A DNA stretch of 64,000 bases, from the NCBI GenBank assembly GCA_023415145.1, contig JAEZLW010000175.1, forward strand, positions 1-64,000. The letters are read 5' to 3'. The stretch comes from Bacillota bacterium (GTDB taxonomy: Bacteria; Bacillota; Clostridia; Christensenellales; Aristaeellaceae). Made by a program: the position numbers and the translations under genes. The first letter of the stretch is position 1. Each line of letters opens with the position of its first letter. Shown here one piece after another: positions 33,090 through 42,985 of the stretch. Below the pieces are notes generated by a model. It made no database searches and was not told the origin of the DNA. It saw only the letters and a list, made by a program, of their open reading frames with translations.

Positions 33090-34103
33090 TCATCCCCTCG
33101 CCACCAGTTTGCCATAGACCTTTTTCTTTTCGGCAATAAACGCCCGGATGGCCTCCTCGGTGGGCATATCCTGGGAGCAGGCATGGCTGGCCACCAGCAT
33201 AGCGGCGGAAGCGCTGCCGAACTCCAGTGCATCCATGATGTCCCACCCGGAGAGAAGGCCGTGGAGGAAGGCGGAGCCGTACCCGTCGCCGCCGCCGAAG
33301 CCCTTCAACGCTTCCACCGGGAAGGGCTTGATGGAATACGCGCCGTCTTTTGTGTAGGCGGTAGAGCCCTTTTTACCGTGCTTGATGATGGCAATCCTGA
33401 CGCCCTTTTGCAGCCAATAATCAGCGGATGCAGCATCGGTGCCGACTAATCCCGCAAGGCGCTCCATGCGGTCATACTCCTCCCGGGAACCCATGAGGAT
33501 ATCGCACTTTTCGGCCACAAGGCAACAATACACGGCGATCTCATCGTCGTTTTTCCAGGTATAGGCCCGGTAGTCCGCATCCAATACGATGGGTGTGTTT
33601 GTCTTTTTCGCAAGCAGAACGGCTTTTAGCACAGCCTCCCGGGAAGGGCTTTTCGAGAGTGCAGTTCCGGAGATAAGCAAAAGCCTGGTGCTTTTGATAT
33701 ACGCTTCATCCACATCACTTGGGTGAAGCTGCAAATCCGCCGCGCTTTCCCGGTACATGAGGATGCTGGACTCCTCCCGGGAGAGAATCTCCGTAAACGT
33801 CAATCCCAGTGACTCCCCGTTTGTGCAGCGGGTGATGTGGCTTACATCAATGCCTTCTTTTTCAAAATACTGCTGTACAAAGTCGCCAAACCGGTCGTTG
33901 GAGATTTTTCCAAGGAAGCCAACCTTACGGCCGAGGCGCGCCATGCCCACGGCGATGTTGGCCGGGGAACCGCCCAGGTACTTTTTGAAGGTGGTGGATT
34001 CCGCAAGGGTCTGAAAATAGTCCACCGGGTTAAAGTCAATGGCAATGCGCCCCAGGGGAATGATGTCCAGAGGGCGGGTTTCATCCCAGTTTATAAGGTC
34101 CAT
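33090..34103 (-). CDS. iolC: 5-dehydro-2-deoxygluconokinase (IolC)
   Basis: A 337-residue PfkB-family kinase that phosphorylates 2-deoxy-5-keto-gluconate. The N-terminus LDIIPLGRIAIDFNP and the sugar-site FKKYLGGSPANIAVGMARLG are typical of IolC. The catalytic aspartate is in FGGGDGYGSAFLHGLL (about residues 273-288), where the first conserved Ala of GAGD is Gly. HACSQDMPTEEAI near the end is also IolC-like. It begins 12 bases after iolJ. Confidence 0.95.
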   Translation of the reverse strand: MDLINWDETRPLDIIPLGRIAIDFNPVDYFQTLAESTTFKKYLGGSPANIAVGMARLGRKVGFLGKISNDRFGDFVQQYFEKEGIDVSHITRCTNGESLGLTFTEILSREESSILMYRESAADLQLHPSDVDEAYIKSTRLLLISGTALSKSPSREAVLKAVLLAKKTNTPIVLDADYRAYTWKNDDEIAVYCCLVAEKCDILMGSREEYDRMERLAGLVGTDAASADYWLQKGVRIAIIKHGKKGSTAYTKDGAYSIKPFPVEALKGFGGGDGYGSAFLHGLLSGWDIMDALEFGSASAAMLVASHACSQDMPTEEAIRAFIAEKKKVYGKLVARG

Positions 34104-34115
34104 TCCGGTCTCCTT

Positions 34116-34937
34116 TCAAGCAAGGCCGAAGATGTGCAAATGTTCCAGCGCCGCCTTTGCTGTGGCATCTATCATTCGGCGGCTGACATCAAATATGTTC
34201 TGCTCTTCTGCCGCATGGGCGGCTATTGCCGCGGCCTGGAAGCAAGCGGTTGCAATGTTTATTTTCCGCACGCCAAGGCTTATGGCACGGCGGAAATCTT
34301 CCGGCGAGATGCCTGTTCCGCCATGAAGCACCAGGGGGACAGGAGTGCCGAGGGAAATCTGTTCCAAAATGTCAAAGCGGAGCTGCGGGGTGGCCGTGTA
34401 CACGCCGTGGGCATTGCCGATGCCTACGGCCAATGCATCCGCTTTGGTTTCCTTTATAAGGAGCAATGCCTCGCCTGGATTGGCGTAGGCAATGGGGGCA
34501 TCCTCCCCGCGTTCGGTGCGGCCCACCCGGCCAATCTCTGCCTCCACGTTTACGCCCCTTGTATGGGCCAGGGCCACGTACTGCTTTGTCATGGCGATGT
34601 TTTCCGCAAGGGGCAGGTGGGAGCCATCGAACATCACCGAGGTGAAGCCAAGATCAATGGCCTCCCGGATGCATTCCCCGGTCAGGCCGTGATCCAGGTG
34701 CACCGCCACATCCACCCGGGCAGCCCTTGCTGCCGCCAGCATGGCTGGCCCGATGATATGAAGGGGCGAGGTGTCGAGTCTCGCCTGGGCAATCTGCAAT
34801 ATTACAGGCGTGTTTGCCATTTCCGCCGCCAGGATCACTCCCTGAATCATTTCCAGGCTGGCCACACTGAACGCGCCGACAGCCCGGCCATTCTTTTTGG
34901 CGTGATCCAGCAGCTCAAGCATATGTACAAGCGACAA
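34116..34937 (-). CDS. iolJ: 6-phospho-5-dehydro-2-deoxy-D-gluconate aldolase (IolJ)
   Basis: A 273-residue class II (zinc-dependent) aldolase of the FbaA/KbaY/IolJ group. It splits the phosphorylated deoxy-keto-gluconate into dihydroxyacetone phosphate and malonate semialdehyde. Metal ligands lie in VAVHLDHGLTG (about residues 76-86) and VLHGGTGIS (about 205-213). The gene starts at TTG (34937) with GGGAGG upstream, 16 bases after iolR. The assignment to IolJ rather than a general fructose-bisphosphate aldolase rests on the operon. Confidence 0.93.
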   Translation of the reverse strand: MSLVHMLELLDHAKKNGRAVGAFSVASLEMIQGVILAAEMANTPVILQIAQARLDTSPLHIIGPAMLAAARAARVDVAVHLDHGLTGECIREAIDLGFTSVMFDGSHLPLAENIAMTKQYVALAHTRGVNVEAEIGRVGRTERGEDAPIAYANPGEALLLIKETKADALAVGIGNAHGVYTATPQLRFDILEQISLGTPVPLVLHGGTGISPEDFRRAISLGVRKINIATACFQAAAIAAHAAEEQNIFDVSRRMIDATAKAALEHLHIFGLA

Positions 34938-34953
34938 AGGTCCACCTCCCTGT

Positions 34954-35709
34954 TCATGCCAGTATCAGTTTGGCACCGGCGTCATTCAATGCATGGATAT
35001 ACTCTGCATTGGGCTCTGTTTCGGTGATGACACCGGCGAAGCTGCTTGGCTGGGCGTAAGTCATCATTGCGGTTTCTCCGAACTTGTGGCTGTCCAGGAG
35101 AAGATAGGATTTTGTGCTGCGCTCCATGGCGGTGATTTTCAGCTCGTATTCCAGGGGCGATGAATTGGTAACGCCGCCGGATAAGGATAAACCCGTGGCT
35201 GCCATAAACGCTGTTTTGATGTTGTAAGCCTTCAGAAAGCGAACCGTTTCCAGCCCGGTAAAGGAGCTGGTTTTGCGGTGAAGCTGGCCCGGCAGGCTGA
35301 TGATGGTCAGGTTTGAGTAGGGCATGGCGGCCATGATGGCGTGCAGGTTGTGGGTGATGATGGTGATATTCTGCAGTTTGGCAAGGTTTTGCACCATGTG
35401 CAGCGTGGTGGTGCCGGAATCCAGAAAAATGGTATCGCCATCCTCGATAAACTGGGCAGCCTTGCGGGCTATGAGCATTTTGGCTTCCTGATGCTTGATG
35501 GTGCGCACGTCAAAAGGCGTCAGTTGCTCCGCCTTGCGGGCGCAGACGCCGCCGTACACCTTTTCCACCGTACCCTTTTTGATAAGAAGCGCCACATCGC
35601 GGCGCACAGTGTTCATGGAGGTGTCAAAATGCTCCTGCAATGCTTCCATGGAAACCGAATCCATTTGTAGAATGTATTCTTCCATTTGTTCAAGGCGTGT
35701 ATTTCTCAC
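34954..35709 (-). CDS. iolR: DeoR family regulator, likely IolR
   Basis: A 251-residue repressor. The DeoR helix-turn-helix is at about residues 5-55 (SMEALQEHFDTSMNTVRRDV, then ALLIKKGTVEKVYGG). The effector domain follows with FLDSGTTTLHMVQNL (about 93-107), which binds sugar phosphate. In Bacillus, IolR is a DeoR protein released by 2-deoxy-5-keto-gluconate 6-phosphate, so the same logic is likely here. It starts at GTG with AAGGTGG upstream and is the first gene of the iol operon, so it would be autoregulated. Confidence 0.9.
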   Translation of the reverse strand: MRNTRLEQMEEYILQMDSVSMEALQEHFDTSMNTVRRDVALLIKKGTVEKVYGGVCARKAEQLTPFDVRTIKHQEAKMLIARKAAQFIEDGDTIFLDSGTTTLHMVQNLAKLQNITIITHNLHAIMAAMPYSNLTIISLPGQLHRKTSSFTGLETVRFLKAYNIKTAFMAATGLSLSGGVTNSSPLEYELKITAMERSTKSYLLLDSHKFGETAMMTYAQPSSFAGVITETEPNAEYIHALNDAGAKLILA

Positions 35710-35742
35710 TGGAACAAACCACCTTTTTCATCTTCTGTGTGC

Positions 35743-35771
35743 ATTATAGAACAAATTGTGGCGGATGTAAA
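35743..35771 (-). promoter_or_regulatory. iol operon promoter
   Basis: TTTACA (35771-35766) and consensus TATAAT (35748-35743) on the minus strand are 17 bases apart, 34 bases before the iolR GTG. The flanking 35772-35860 stretch is AT-rich and may hold the operator, but I see no clear repeat. Confidence 0.75.
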
Positions 35772-35937
35772 GGTACACATGATAAAGTTATGGTAAAGTA
35801 TTGGACATGTTTTGGTTTCAATGAAAAAAGTATGGACCATGGATGATATTCCCATGTCATCATCGTTCTTTATGCAGGGTCTTATGCATGTATCCGTCAT
35901 AGGCGGGTGAGGCCGCCTTGGGAAGGAGAGAGAGGGC

Positions 35938-38538
35938 TTGCACGGAAAAAGAATCATCATTGCGGTGGCATGCTTGATAATGCTTGCGTTTTCCATGAGC
36001 GCATACGGGGATACTACGCCGCAGCCAGGGCCTGCGAAGGCAACCGCCCCCGTTCAGGTTGCGAATCCCGACATATCCATGGAAGCGGAGCTTGGCTACT
36101 TTGGCGCCATCACCTACATGCGGGATATACCCTTTACCATAACGCTGGAAAACAAAGGCCCGGATATTGCCGGAACCATCGGCGTAGACCTATACAGGAA
36201 CAACAGGTATTTTGACCGGTACGAATATCCCATCTCCCTGGCATCCGGTGCAAAAAAGCGGGTGGTTCTGCCTGTCAATCTGAAAATGAAACAGGACCAT
36301 TATGTGATTGAGTTTACTAGCGGCGGTTCGGTAGTGGCTTCCGTCATCAAGACGCCTGACCGGACCATCAAGCCGGAAGCGTCGCTTGTGGGTGTGCTTT
36401 CATCCGATCCGCAATCACTGTCTTATATGAACATCGATTCCCTCTCCCGCGTATGGGCTGACCGTTATGAGGCGTGGCAGCTTGTAACGCTGGATGAGGA
36501 CCATTTTCCGCAGGCCGATTCGCTGATGAGTACCTTTTCGATGGTGGTGGTGGACGGGTTTGACTTGTCCTCCCTATCCGCCGAGCAGCAAAAGGTGCTT
36601 GACCGCTGGGTGGAAGGCGGCGGAATGGTGGTAGTGGGCGGCGGTGCCCAGGCGGCGGCGGGATATCCCTACTTTGCCAAATATACGGGCCTTAAGGCGG
36701 GAAGCCTTGTGGAAGCTGCGGATATCACCCCGGCGCTGATTCAGTACTGCGCCCTGCTGGGCGACAAGCCCCTCGGGCAGCCTGTTCTTTTGAATGAAGT
36801 AAATACAAAAGCGGCGCCGTTGGTGGCGGATGAGCATCCGTTGATTTTCCGGCATCAGGCGGGGAGCGGTTTTATATATACCACTACCTTTGAGCTTGGT
36901 GCAAAGCCGCTTTCCAGCTGGTCCGGCATGAGCGCCATGTGGCCTCGGGTGCTGCTCAAGAGTGCAAACAGCCAATATGCTGCCATGTACAGCAAAATTT
37001 CCAGCAAGCTGTACGGCGGGTCATATGCAACCTACCTGCTCGGGAATGTGCCCATTGAAAACGACAGCAGCACGTTGCCTGTGATCATTCTGCTGGTCAT
37101 CTATCTGATACTGGCCGGTTTGGGCAGCTATCTTATACTCAAGCGCCTGGACAAGCGGGAATGGATGTGGCTGACTGTACCTGCTCTGGCCTTTGTTTGC
37201 ATGGCGGGGCTGTACCTCATGAGTCAAAGCCTTCCTTTCAACAAGCCGGCAGTGGCCTCTTTCACCAGCATACGTATGAATCCTAGGGGTGAGACAAGCA
37301 TATCCTCCATCGCAGACCTTTCAAGCCCGGAGACCGGCGAAGCGCTGATCCAGGGCGAAAGCGGGATGCATTTGACGCCCATTGACGAATACACTTACTT
37401 TTATGATGATCCCATGGCAACCTCTGCGCCCAAGCAGCTTTTGTACCGCATGGTCTTTGGTGACACGCCGGCCATTGGCTACCCACAAAGCGCGCCTTGG
37501 ACGCTTCGGCACGTGTCGCTTTCCGGAGAGACGCCAGACTTTGGCGAGCTGACGGGTCGGCTGTGGATGCAGGAGGACGGCTTGCACGGGCAAGTCGTCA
37601 ACAATACGCCCTATACTTTCAAGGAAGGGTTGCTGATTACGAACCTGGGCTATGCCCGCGTAGGCGAATTAAAGCCGGGCGCAACCGGCCAGGTAACGCT
37701 GCTCAGGCCGAAAGACGAAGGCGGGAAAAGCACGTCCACAGCCTCTGTAAGCATCTATGAGGCGAAGATCGAGGAGGGCGTCATGATTTCCTCCAACATC
37801 ACCCGCAACAGCGATATGGACCTGTATCCCATCATCCGGGCGGCCATCTATCCTGAAGAGCAGGCGGCCAAGCCCAACACGATTGATTTGTACAGACAGC
37901 TTGGCAGGGATGAACTGAACCTGCGCTCCTTCCGTGAAAGCGCCATCCATCAGGTGTTAGGCACGAACCCCACCGGGTCCACCTCCTGGGTAAGCCCCTT
38001 TCACTTTGTGGCCTTCCAGGAGGAGATTGGGCAGACCAAGCTGTATTTGAACGGCCAGGAGGTGAAAAAGCACGGGCACCAGGCGGTGGTGGATGTTCTG
38101 CTCACCTATGAGCCCGTCAGCCCGACGGGGATGGTGTATTACCCCAGCGGTACGCTGAGCGCATACCCTGTGCAGCAGAACGCGGACGGCAGTTTTTCCG
38201 AGCCGGATCAAAAGGCAGCGGACCCGTATATGTCGTATCAGCTGACGCTCCAGCCTGTTTTCTGCTTTACCATGCCGGATACCTCAAAGTTAACCGTGAA
38301 TTCCATGAGCATTCTGGCATCCTCCTATGATACGGTGCCTACGATGCAGTTGTACAACCATCAAACAATGATGTGGGAAGAGCAGAGCACGCTGTTTGTG
38401 ACATTTACCGAAAAGGAGATCCGGCCATTTATCGGGCCCCAGGGCAGGATGTATGTGCGTTTTGTGCCCGGAACAAGCTCGCGTGATTACGACAGCGTCA
38501 TGGTTCCCTCCATCACGCTGGAAGGGAGGGTCAAGTAA
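35938..38538 (+). CDS. large exported protein of the ABC/MoxR/VWA operon
   Basis: An 866-residue envelope protein. A signal peptide (residues 1-24) is followed by a beta-rich CARDB/NPCBM-like domain (about 45-125). A glutamine-amidotransferase-like domain of the GldG/DUF4350 type covers about 145-345 (VVVDGFDLSSLSAEQQKVLD, then RWVEGGGMVVVGGG). Two membrane segments (about 380-402 and 410-428) precede a long C-terminal extracellular part with no recognised domain. The start is TTG with AAGGAG nine bases upstream. Its stop overlaps the start of the ABC ATPase (TAATG), so it is probably the outer subunit of that transporter. Confidence 0.8.
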   Translation: MHGKRIIIAVACLIMLAFSMSAYGDTTPQPGPAKATAPVQVANPDISMEAELGYFGAITYMRDIPFTITLENKGPDIAGTIGVDLYRNNRYFDRYEYPISLASGAKKRVVLPVNLKMKQDHYVIEFTSGGSVVASVIKTPDRTIKPEASLVGVLSSDPQSLSYMNIDSLSRVWADRYEAWQLVTLDEDHFPQADSLMSTFSMVVVDGFDLSSLSAEQQKVLDRWVEGGGMVVVGGGAQAAAGYPYFAKYTGLKAGSLVEAADITPALIQYCALLGDKPLGQPVLLNEVNTKAAPLVADEHPLIFRHQAGSGFIYTTTFELGAKPLSSWSGMSAMWPRVLLKSANSQYAAMYSKISSKLYGGSYATYLLGNVPIENDSSTLPVIILLVIYLILAGLGSYLILKRLDKREWMWLTVPALAFVCMAGLYLMSQSLPFNKPAVASFTSIRMNPRGETSISSIADLSSPETGEALIQGESGMHLTPIDEYTYFYDDPMATSAPKQLLYRMVFGDTPAIGYPQSAPWTLRHVSLSGETPDFGELTGRLWMQEDGLHGQVVNNTPYTFKEGLLITNLGYARVGELKPGATGQVTLLRPKDEGGKSTSTASVSIYEAKIEEGVMISSNITRNSDMDLYPIIRAAIYPEEQAAKPNTIDLYRQLGRDELNLRSFRESAIHQVLGTNPTGSTSWVSPFHFVAFQEEIGQTKLYLNGQEVKKHGHQAVVDVLLTYEPVSPTGMVYYPSGTLSAYPVQQNADGSFSEPDQKAADPYMSYQLTLQPVFCFTMPDTSKLTVNSMSILASSYDTVPTMQLYNHQTMMWEEQSTLFVTFTEKEIRPFIGPQGRMYVRFVPGTSSRDYDSVMVPSITLEGRVK

Positions 38539-39473
38539 TGCTTGTCACCGAGAATTTGACCAGAAGATACGGAACCTTTACCGCCCTGGACAATTTAAGC
38601 CTTCAAATCGACGACGGGGAGCTGCATGGCTTTGTGGGCCCCAACGGCGCGGGCAAGACCACCACCATGCGCATCCTGGCCACACTGCTGCCGGCCACCT
38701 CGGGGAAGGCCTATTTGGATGGGGTGGAGGTATCCCGGGAGGGGAAAAAGATACGGCGAATGGTGGGGTACATGCCGGATTTCTTCGGGGTGTACAGCGG
38801 CCTCAAAGCCTGGGAGTACCTGGACTTTTACGCCAGGTGCTATTCCATTGGCCACAGGGAGCGTGTCAGGATGGCGGATAGGCTGCTGGAGATTGTGCGC
38901 CTTTCGGACAAGAAGAATGCCTATATCGATGTTTTGTCCCGGGGCATGAAGCAGCGGCTTTGTTTGGCCCGGAGCCTGATTCATGATCCCAAGCTTCTCA
39001 TTTTGGATGAGCCGGCCTCCGGCATGGACCCCAGGGCCAGGGCAGAGATGAAGGATATCCTCCGCTCGCTTCGAAATATGGGCAAGACGATACTGATTTC
39101 CTCCCATATCCTGCCGGAGCTGTCGGAAATGTGCGACTCCCTGACCATTATTGATCACGGCAAGCTGGTGTTTTCCGGCCCGGTGAAGGATCTGGCCAGG
39201 AAGATGAGCGGGCAGGCGCCGCTTCAAATACAATTGACCCAGGAGGCTACCGGTGAACAGCTTCAGGATGCTATCAATATTTTGAAACAATATCCCGGCG
39301 TTACGGGGATCATGCAGCCGGAAGAGCGCTTTTTGCGGGTGGATTTTGAAGGGGGATCCCGGGAAACGTCCTCGCTTTTGTACATGCTGATGCAAAAAGA
39401 AACGCCGGTGGTGGATTTCCACCGGGTGCCTGTCAATCTGGAGAAGGTATTTATGGAGGTGACGCAGGAATGA
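38538..39473 (+). CDS. ABC-2 type transporter ATPase
   Basis: A 311-residue ATPase. Walker A is GPNGAGKTTT (about residues 37-46), the signature LSRGMKQRL and Walker B LLILDEPASGMDP. The roughly 90-residue C-terminal extension is common in ABC-2 and GldA-like exporters. It overlaps the permease start by four bases. It would power export or assembly of an envelope component. Confidence 0.93.
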   Translation: MLVTENLTRRYGTFTALDNLSLQIDDGELHGFVGPNGAGKTTTMRILATLLPATSGKAYLDGVEVSREGKKIRRMVGYMPDFFGVYSGLKAWEYLDFYARCYSIGHRERVRMADRLLEIVRLSDKKNAYIDVLSRGMKQRLCLARSLIHDPKLLILDEPASGMDPRARAEMKDILRSLRNMGKTILISSHILPELSEMCDSLTIIDHGKLVFSGPVKDLARKMSGQAPLQIQLTQEATGEQLQDAINILKQYPGVTGIMQPEERFLRVDFEGGSRETSSLLYMLMQKETPVVDFHRVPVNLEKVFMEVTQE

Positions 39474-40402
39474 TCAACCCGATTCTGGCTTTTGGCGCTC
39501 GCAGGCGTATGCGCTCCTTGCGCACCATCATCATCCTGACGCTGTATAGCGCGCTGATGTTGATTTTTGCCATATCAAGCTCCCTATCCGTACTTGGGAT
39601 CAAGACCATGACGATTGGCACCATGCGGGCGGGCATCGACAATTACATTTACTCGGTTGCCCTTCAGTTCATGCTTCTTCTTTTGGTAGCACCAGGCATG
39701 ACGGCAGGCGCTATTGCCGGGGAGCGGGAGCGCCAGACGCTGGATTTGATTCTGGTGACGCATACGGGCGCATTGCGCATTGCGCTGGGCAAGCTGCTGG
39801 AGAGCTTTGGCTTTTTGCTGCTTGTGATTTTCTCCTCGTTGCCAATGATGTCGGTAGTGCTCCTGTTCGGCGGGATCAGCTTCACCCAGATACTGACCGT
39901 TCTGTTGTTCATGTGCGTTTCATCATTGGGAGCGCTTAGCATCGGGCTTTTCGCATCCGCCTTGTTCAAGCGTACGGCGGCAGCCACAATTGTATCGTAC
40001 CTTGTGATTTTTGCCATCGGCATCGGCACGCTGGTGCCCATGGTGCTCAATAACGAAACGCTCATGAACTACATCAACAATCCGGATGCACTGAGTTCCA
40101 TCGATACCAATACCCTGCTAAACTCCGTGCCCAAGCTGCTGCTTTTAAACCCCGGCATCGGCCTTCTGTCGCTGATGGCGGACCAGACAGGGCTTTTGGA
40201 GAGAACATTTCAAATGATGCCATACGGTTATGCTTACTATCAAATTTTTGACAAGGTGGATTTCGCCCTGATTGCCTTTCTCAACATAGGAATAATGGTC
40301 GCTGTTTCCCTGATCCTTACTTTCCTATCCGCGCTGCTGATCCGGCCGCGTGTGGGGCGAATCAGTACCCGCCGGAAGACGGCAAAGGAGCTGGTGGCAT
40401 GA
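39470..40402 (+). CDS. ABC-2 type transporter permease
   Basis: A 310-residue membrane protein with six or more hydrophobic segments. The block AGAIAGERERQTLDLILVTH (about residues 75-94) is the conserved ABC-2/GldF motif. It overlaps the neighbouring genes by four bases at each end (ATGA), showing tight translational coupling. Confidence 0.9.
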   Translation: MINPILAFGARRRMRSLRTIIILTLYSALMLIFAISSSLSVLGIKTMTIGTMRAGIDNYIYSVALQFMLLLLVAPGMTAGAIAGERERQTLDLILVTHTGALRIALGKLLESFGFLLLVIFSSLPMMSVVLLFGGISFTQILTVLLFMCVSSLGALSIGLFASALFKRTAAATIVSYLVIFAIGIGTLVPMVLNNETLMNYINNPDALSSIDTNTLLNSVPKLLLLNPGIGLLSLMADQTGLLERTFQMMPYGYAYYQIFDKVDFALIAFLNIGIMVAVSLILTFLSALLIRPRVGRISTRRKTAKELVA

Positions 40403-41958
40403 GGGAGATTGCCCATCCCGCCATCCGGCAAGCGTTGAAGCCTGTCAGGCGGCGGGTGCACATCAGCCATGCGGTGATGCTAGGAAGCATGGGTGTGCTG
40501 GCTGCCAGCGTAAGCTTTGCCTCTTTGGCACTTGCGTCCTATTTCATACCCATCCCGCAACTGCATTTGTGGGTGGGAGCTGCCGCCTTTGGTATTTTGT
40601 TGCTTGCCGTCATTGCCGGACTTGTGCGGCCGGTCTCTTATAAACTGGCGGCCAGGCGCGCGGATGCGGGCGGTCTGAAAGAGCGGGTACTTACCGCCCT
40701 TACGATCATGGACGATACGCCCATGGCACAGCTATTGCGGGAGGATGCCATCCGGCACTTGAAAAGCCTGCCCCTGAAGACCGCCATTCCGCTGAAGGCC
40801 GGCAAAACGCCACTGATAATGGCGACGATCGTCGCCCTTCTGGCGGCGGGGCTTGTATTGTTTGTACCAAACCCTCAAAACGATGTCCTGGCCGGAAGGG
40901 AAGCATTTGCAAAGGCCATGGAGAAGCAGGCAAAGGCTGTGGAGGAAGCATTGGAGAAGCTGGAGGAAGCCCCCTACACGAAGGAAGAGTTAAGCGCGCT
41001 TCGGAAGCTGATGGGGGATCTGGCCAGGGAAATCGGAAAATCCACAGAGCCGCAGCAGGCGTACCTGGCCATGGACAAGGCGCAGCGGGAACTATCGGAA
41101 TTGCAGAAGACTGCAGCCGACAGGATGAGGCTTCAGGCAGCCCAGGCGTTTTCGCAAAGCGGACTTACGGACCTGTCCAATGCCTTGTCGCTCAGTGACG
41201 CCTCGGCAGCTCAAAAAGCCGCAGCACAGCTATCAAACGCCGGGGCGAACGCAGCCGGTTCCAACGCCCTCAAGCAGGCGGCCGACGCCATGCCGGAAGG
41301 CGAGCTGAAGGAAGCCGCATCAAAAACCGCCGAAGCGCTGAAAACAGGGGATATGGAAAATGTGAAGGCAGCGCTGAGTTCGCTAAGCGCAGCTATGCAA
41401 AGCACCTGTTCCGGCTCATCACCGGGCAATTCCGGAAACTTGGGGGATATAAACTCCCTGCTGGCGCAGCTTCGCTCGGCAACGCTATCCGCCTCCCAGG
41501 AAAGCTCCGGCCAGGCAGCAGGCTCGGGCAAGGGGTCAGCAAGCGGCCAGGGCAAAGGCAATGGACAAGGCACGGGCAGCGGACAGGGGCAGCAGGGCGG
41601 TGCCGGCGCGGGCAAGGGCAGCACCAACCTGGATGGAGGGATTACCAAGCCGGGCACAAGCTCCCAGGGACAGGGGGCCAACGTGCCTGAATACAAACTT
41701 TCGCAATATGAGACCATCTATGATCCCACGCGGCTTTCCGGCGCGGATGAGCTGCATCAAACTGCCGGGTCTGTGGGCGAGGGTGAATCGCAGCAGATAC
41801 AATTGGGGCAGGGCCTGGGCGATGCGTCCGGCCAGGTGCCCTACCATGAAGTCATCTTCAGTTATCAGGATGCGGCGTCCAAGGCCGCTCAGCTGGAATC
41901 GCTGCCCGAGGGCATGCAATTATGGGTGGATGGATATTTTCAATCATTGATCGATTGA
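40399..41958 (+). CDS. membrane protein with coiled coil and glycine-rich linker
   Basis: A 519-residue protein. Two membrane segments near the N-terminus (about residues 25-75) and a third (about 135-155) are followed by a long Ala/Glu/Lys/Leu coiled coil (about 160-330) and a low-complexity Gly/Ser/Gln linker (about 365-420). The C-terminal block ends PYHEVIFSYQDAASKAAQLE, then a segment ending WVDGYFQSLID. This end resembles the tail of DUF4175-like proteins encoded beside MoxR and VWA genes. It may bridge the membrane complex to the AAA+ ATPase; that role is inference. Confidence 0.75.
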   Translation: MREIAHPAIRQALKPVRRRVHISHAVMLGSMGVLAASVSFASLALASYFIPIPQLHLWVGAAAFGILLLAVIAGLVRPVSYKLAARRADAGGLKERVLTALTIMDDTPMAQLLREDAIRHLKSLPLKTAIPLKAGKTPLIMATIVALLAAGLVLFVPNPQNDVLAGREAFAKAMEKQAKAVEEALEKLEEAPYTKEELSALRKLMGDLAREIGKSTEPQQAYLAMDKAQRELSELQKTAADRMRLQAAQAFSQSGLTDLSNALSLSDASAAQKAAAQLSNAGANAAGSNALKQAADAMPEGELKEAASKTAEALKTGDMENVKAALSSLSAAMQSTCSGSSPGNSGNLGDINSLLAQLRSATLSASQESSGQAAGSGKGSASGQGKGNGQGTGSGQGQQGGAGAGKGSTNLDGGITKPGTSSQGQGANVPEYKLSQYETIYDPTRLSGADELHQTAGSVGEGESQQIQLGQGLGDASGQVPYHEVIFSYQDAASKAAQLESLPEGMQLWVDGYFQSLID

Positions 41959-41978
41959 TTGAACGAGGAGGAGATAAA

Positions 41979-42971
41979 ATGCCCACAGCCACTTACGCAG
42001 GCAAAGAGGAGATACTGTCTTTTCAAACTACAATGGAGCGTATACGTGGTCAAATTGGCCGTGAGATCGTTGGGCAAAAGGATGTCATCGACCATCTGCT
42101 GATGGCCCTGGTAACGGGTGGCAATGTTTTGCTGGAGGGAGTGCCGGGGCTTGGCAAAACGCGGCTGGTAAATGCGCTGGGCCGGGTTTTAAACCTGCCC
42201 TTCTCCCGCATCCAGTTTACGCCCGATTTGATGCCCGCCGACATCACCGGCACAAACATCATTGTGAAAACAGGGGAAGGAAACAGCTTTTCCTTTCAGC
42301 CGGGGCCGCTTTTTTCCTCCATCGTGCTGGCGGATGAAATCAACCGGGCTACGCCCAAAACACAGTCAGCCTTGCTGGAAGCCATGCAGGAGCACAGTGT
42401 TACCGTGGGCGGCGTTACGCGCAAGCTTCCCGAACCTTATTTTGTGCTGGCCACGCAAAACCCCATTGAGCAGGAGGGCACGTACCCGCTGCCGGAAGCG
42501 CAGTTGGACCGCTTTTTGTTCAAGCTCCTTATGCCTTTCCCCACCCTGGCAGAATTGAGTGACATTATGGATATGACAGTCACGGCGGAGCCCGAAGCGG
42601 CGGATGCGGTGGCCGGAGGTGAGGATATCCTTCTGTTGCGCAGCGTGGCCAGGCAGGTGCCGGTGGCACGGGCCGTGCAGGATTTTGCATTGAGGCTTGT
42701 GCTTTCCACGCACCCGGAGATTCCAGAAAGTCCGGAGCCTGCCCGCAAATACCTGCGCTTTGGGGCAAGCCCCAGAGCCGGGCAGGCAATGATCAGTACT
42801 GCCCGCGTCCGGGCTTTGATGGAGGGCCGCTACAACGTATCCTTTGAGGATATCCGCGCGGTGGCTCCATCGTGCCTTCGGCACCGGGTGGCGCTGAATT
42901 TCGAAGGCCTGGCGGAAGGCCATACGGTGGACGGGCTGATACAAACGCTCATGGACAGCCTCAAAACGTAA
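41979..42971 (+). CDS. MoxR family AAA+ ATPase
   Basis: A 330-residue chaperone-like ATPase. Walker A is LLEGVPGLGKTRLV (about residues 52-65), Walker B is VLADEINRATPKTQSALLEA (about 117-136) and sensor 1 is FVLATQNPIEQEGTYPLPEA. MoxR proteins remodel or activate VWA-domain partners, and three such partners follow in the operon. The ATG at 41979 has GAGGAGGAG upstream; earlier in-frame residues belong to the preceding gene. Confidence 0.95.
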   Translation: MPTATYAGKEEILSFQTTMERIRGQIGREIVGQKDVIDHLLMALVTGGNVLLEGVPGLGKTRLVNALGRVLNLPFSRIQFTPDLMPADITGTNIIVKTGEGNSFSFQPGPLFSSIVLADEINRATPKTQSALLEAMQEHSVTVGGVTRKLPEPYFVLATQNPIEQEGTYPLPEAQLDRFLFKLLMPFPTLAELSDIMDMTVTAEPEAADAVAGGEDILLLRSVARQVPVARAVQDFALRLVLSTHPEIPESPEPARKYLRFGASPRAGQAMISTARVRALMEGRYNVSFEDIRAVAPSCLRHRVALNFEGLAEGHTVDGLIQTLMDSLKT

Positions 42972-42985
42972 CAAGGAGCGGACCC

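Noticed and set aside
33090..34103. Damaged active site in IolC (GGGD instead of GAGD)
   Set aside because: The catalytic Asp and the surrounding kinase motifs are kept, and Gly is a mild change; the enzyme is probably active.
33837..35027. A 396-codon plus-strand open frame across iolC and iolJ
   Set aside because: Both minus-strand genes are intact with active-site motifs, so the plus-strand frame is a shadow.
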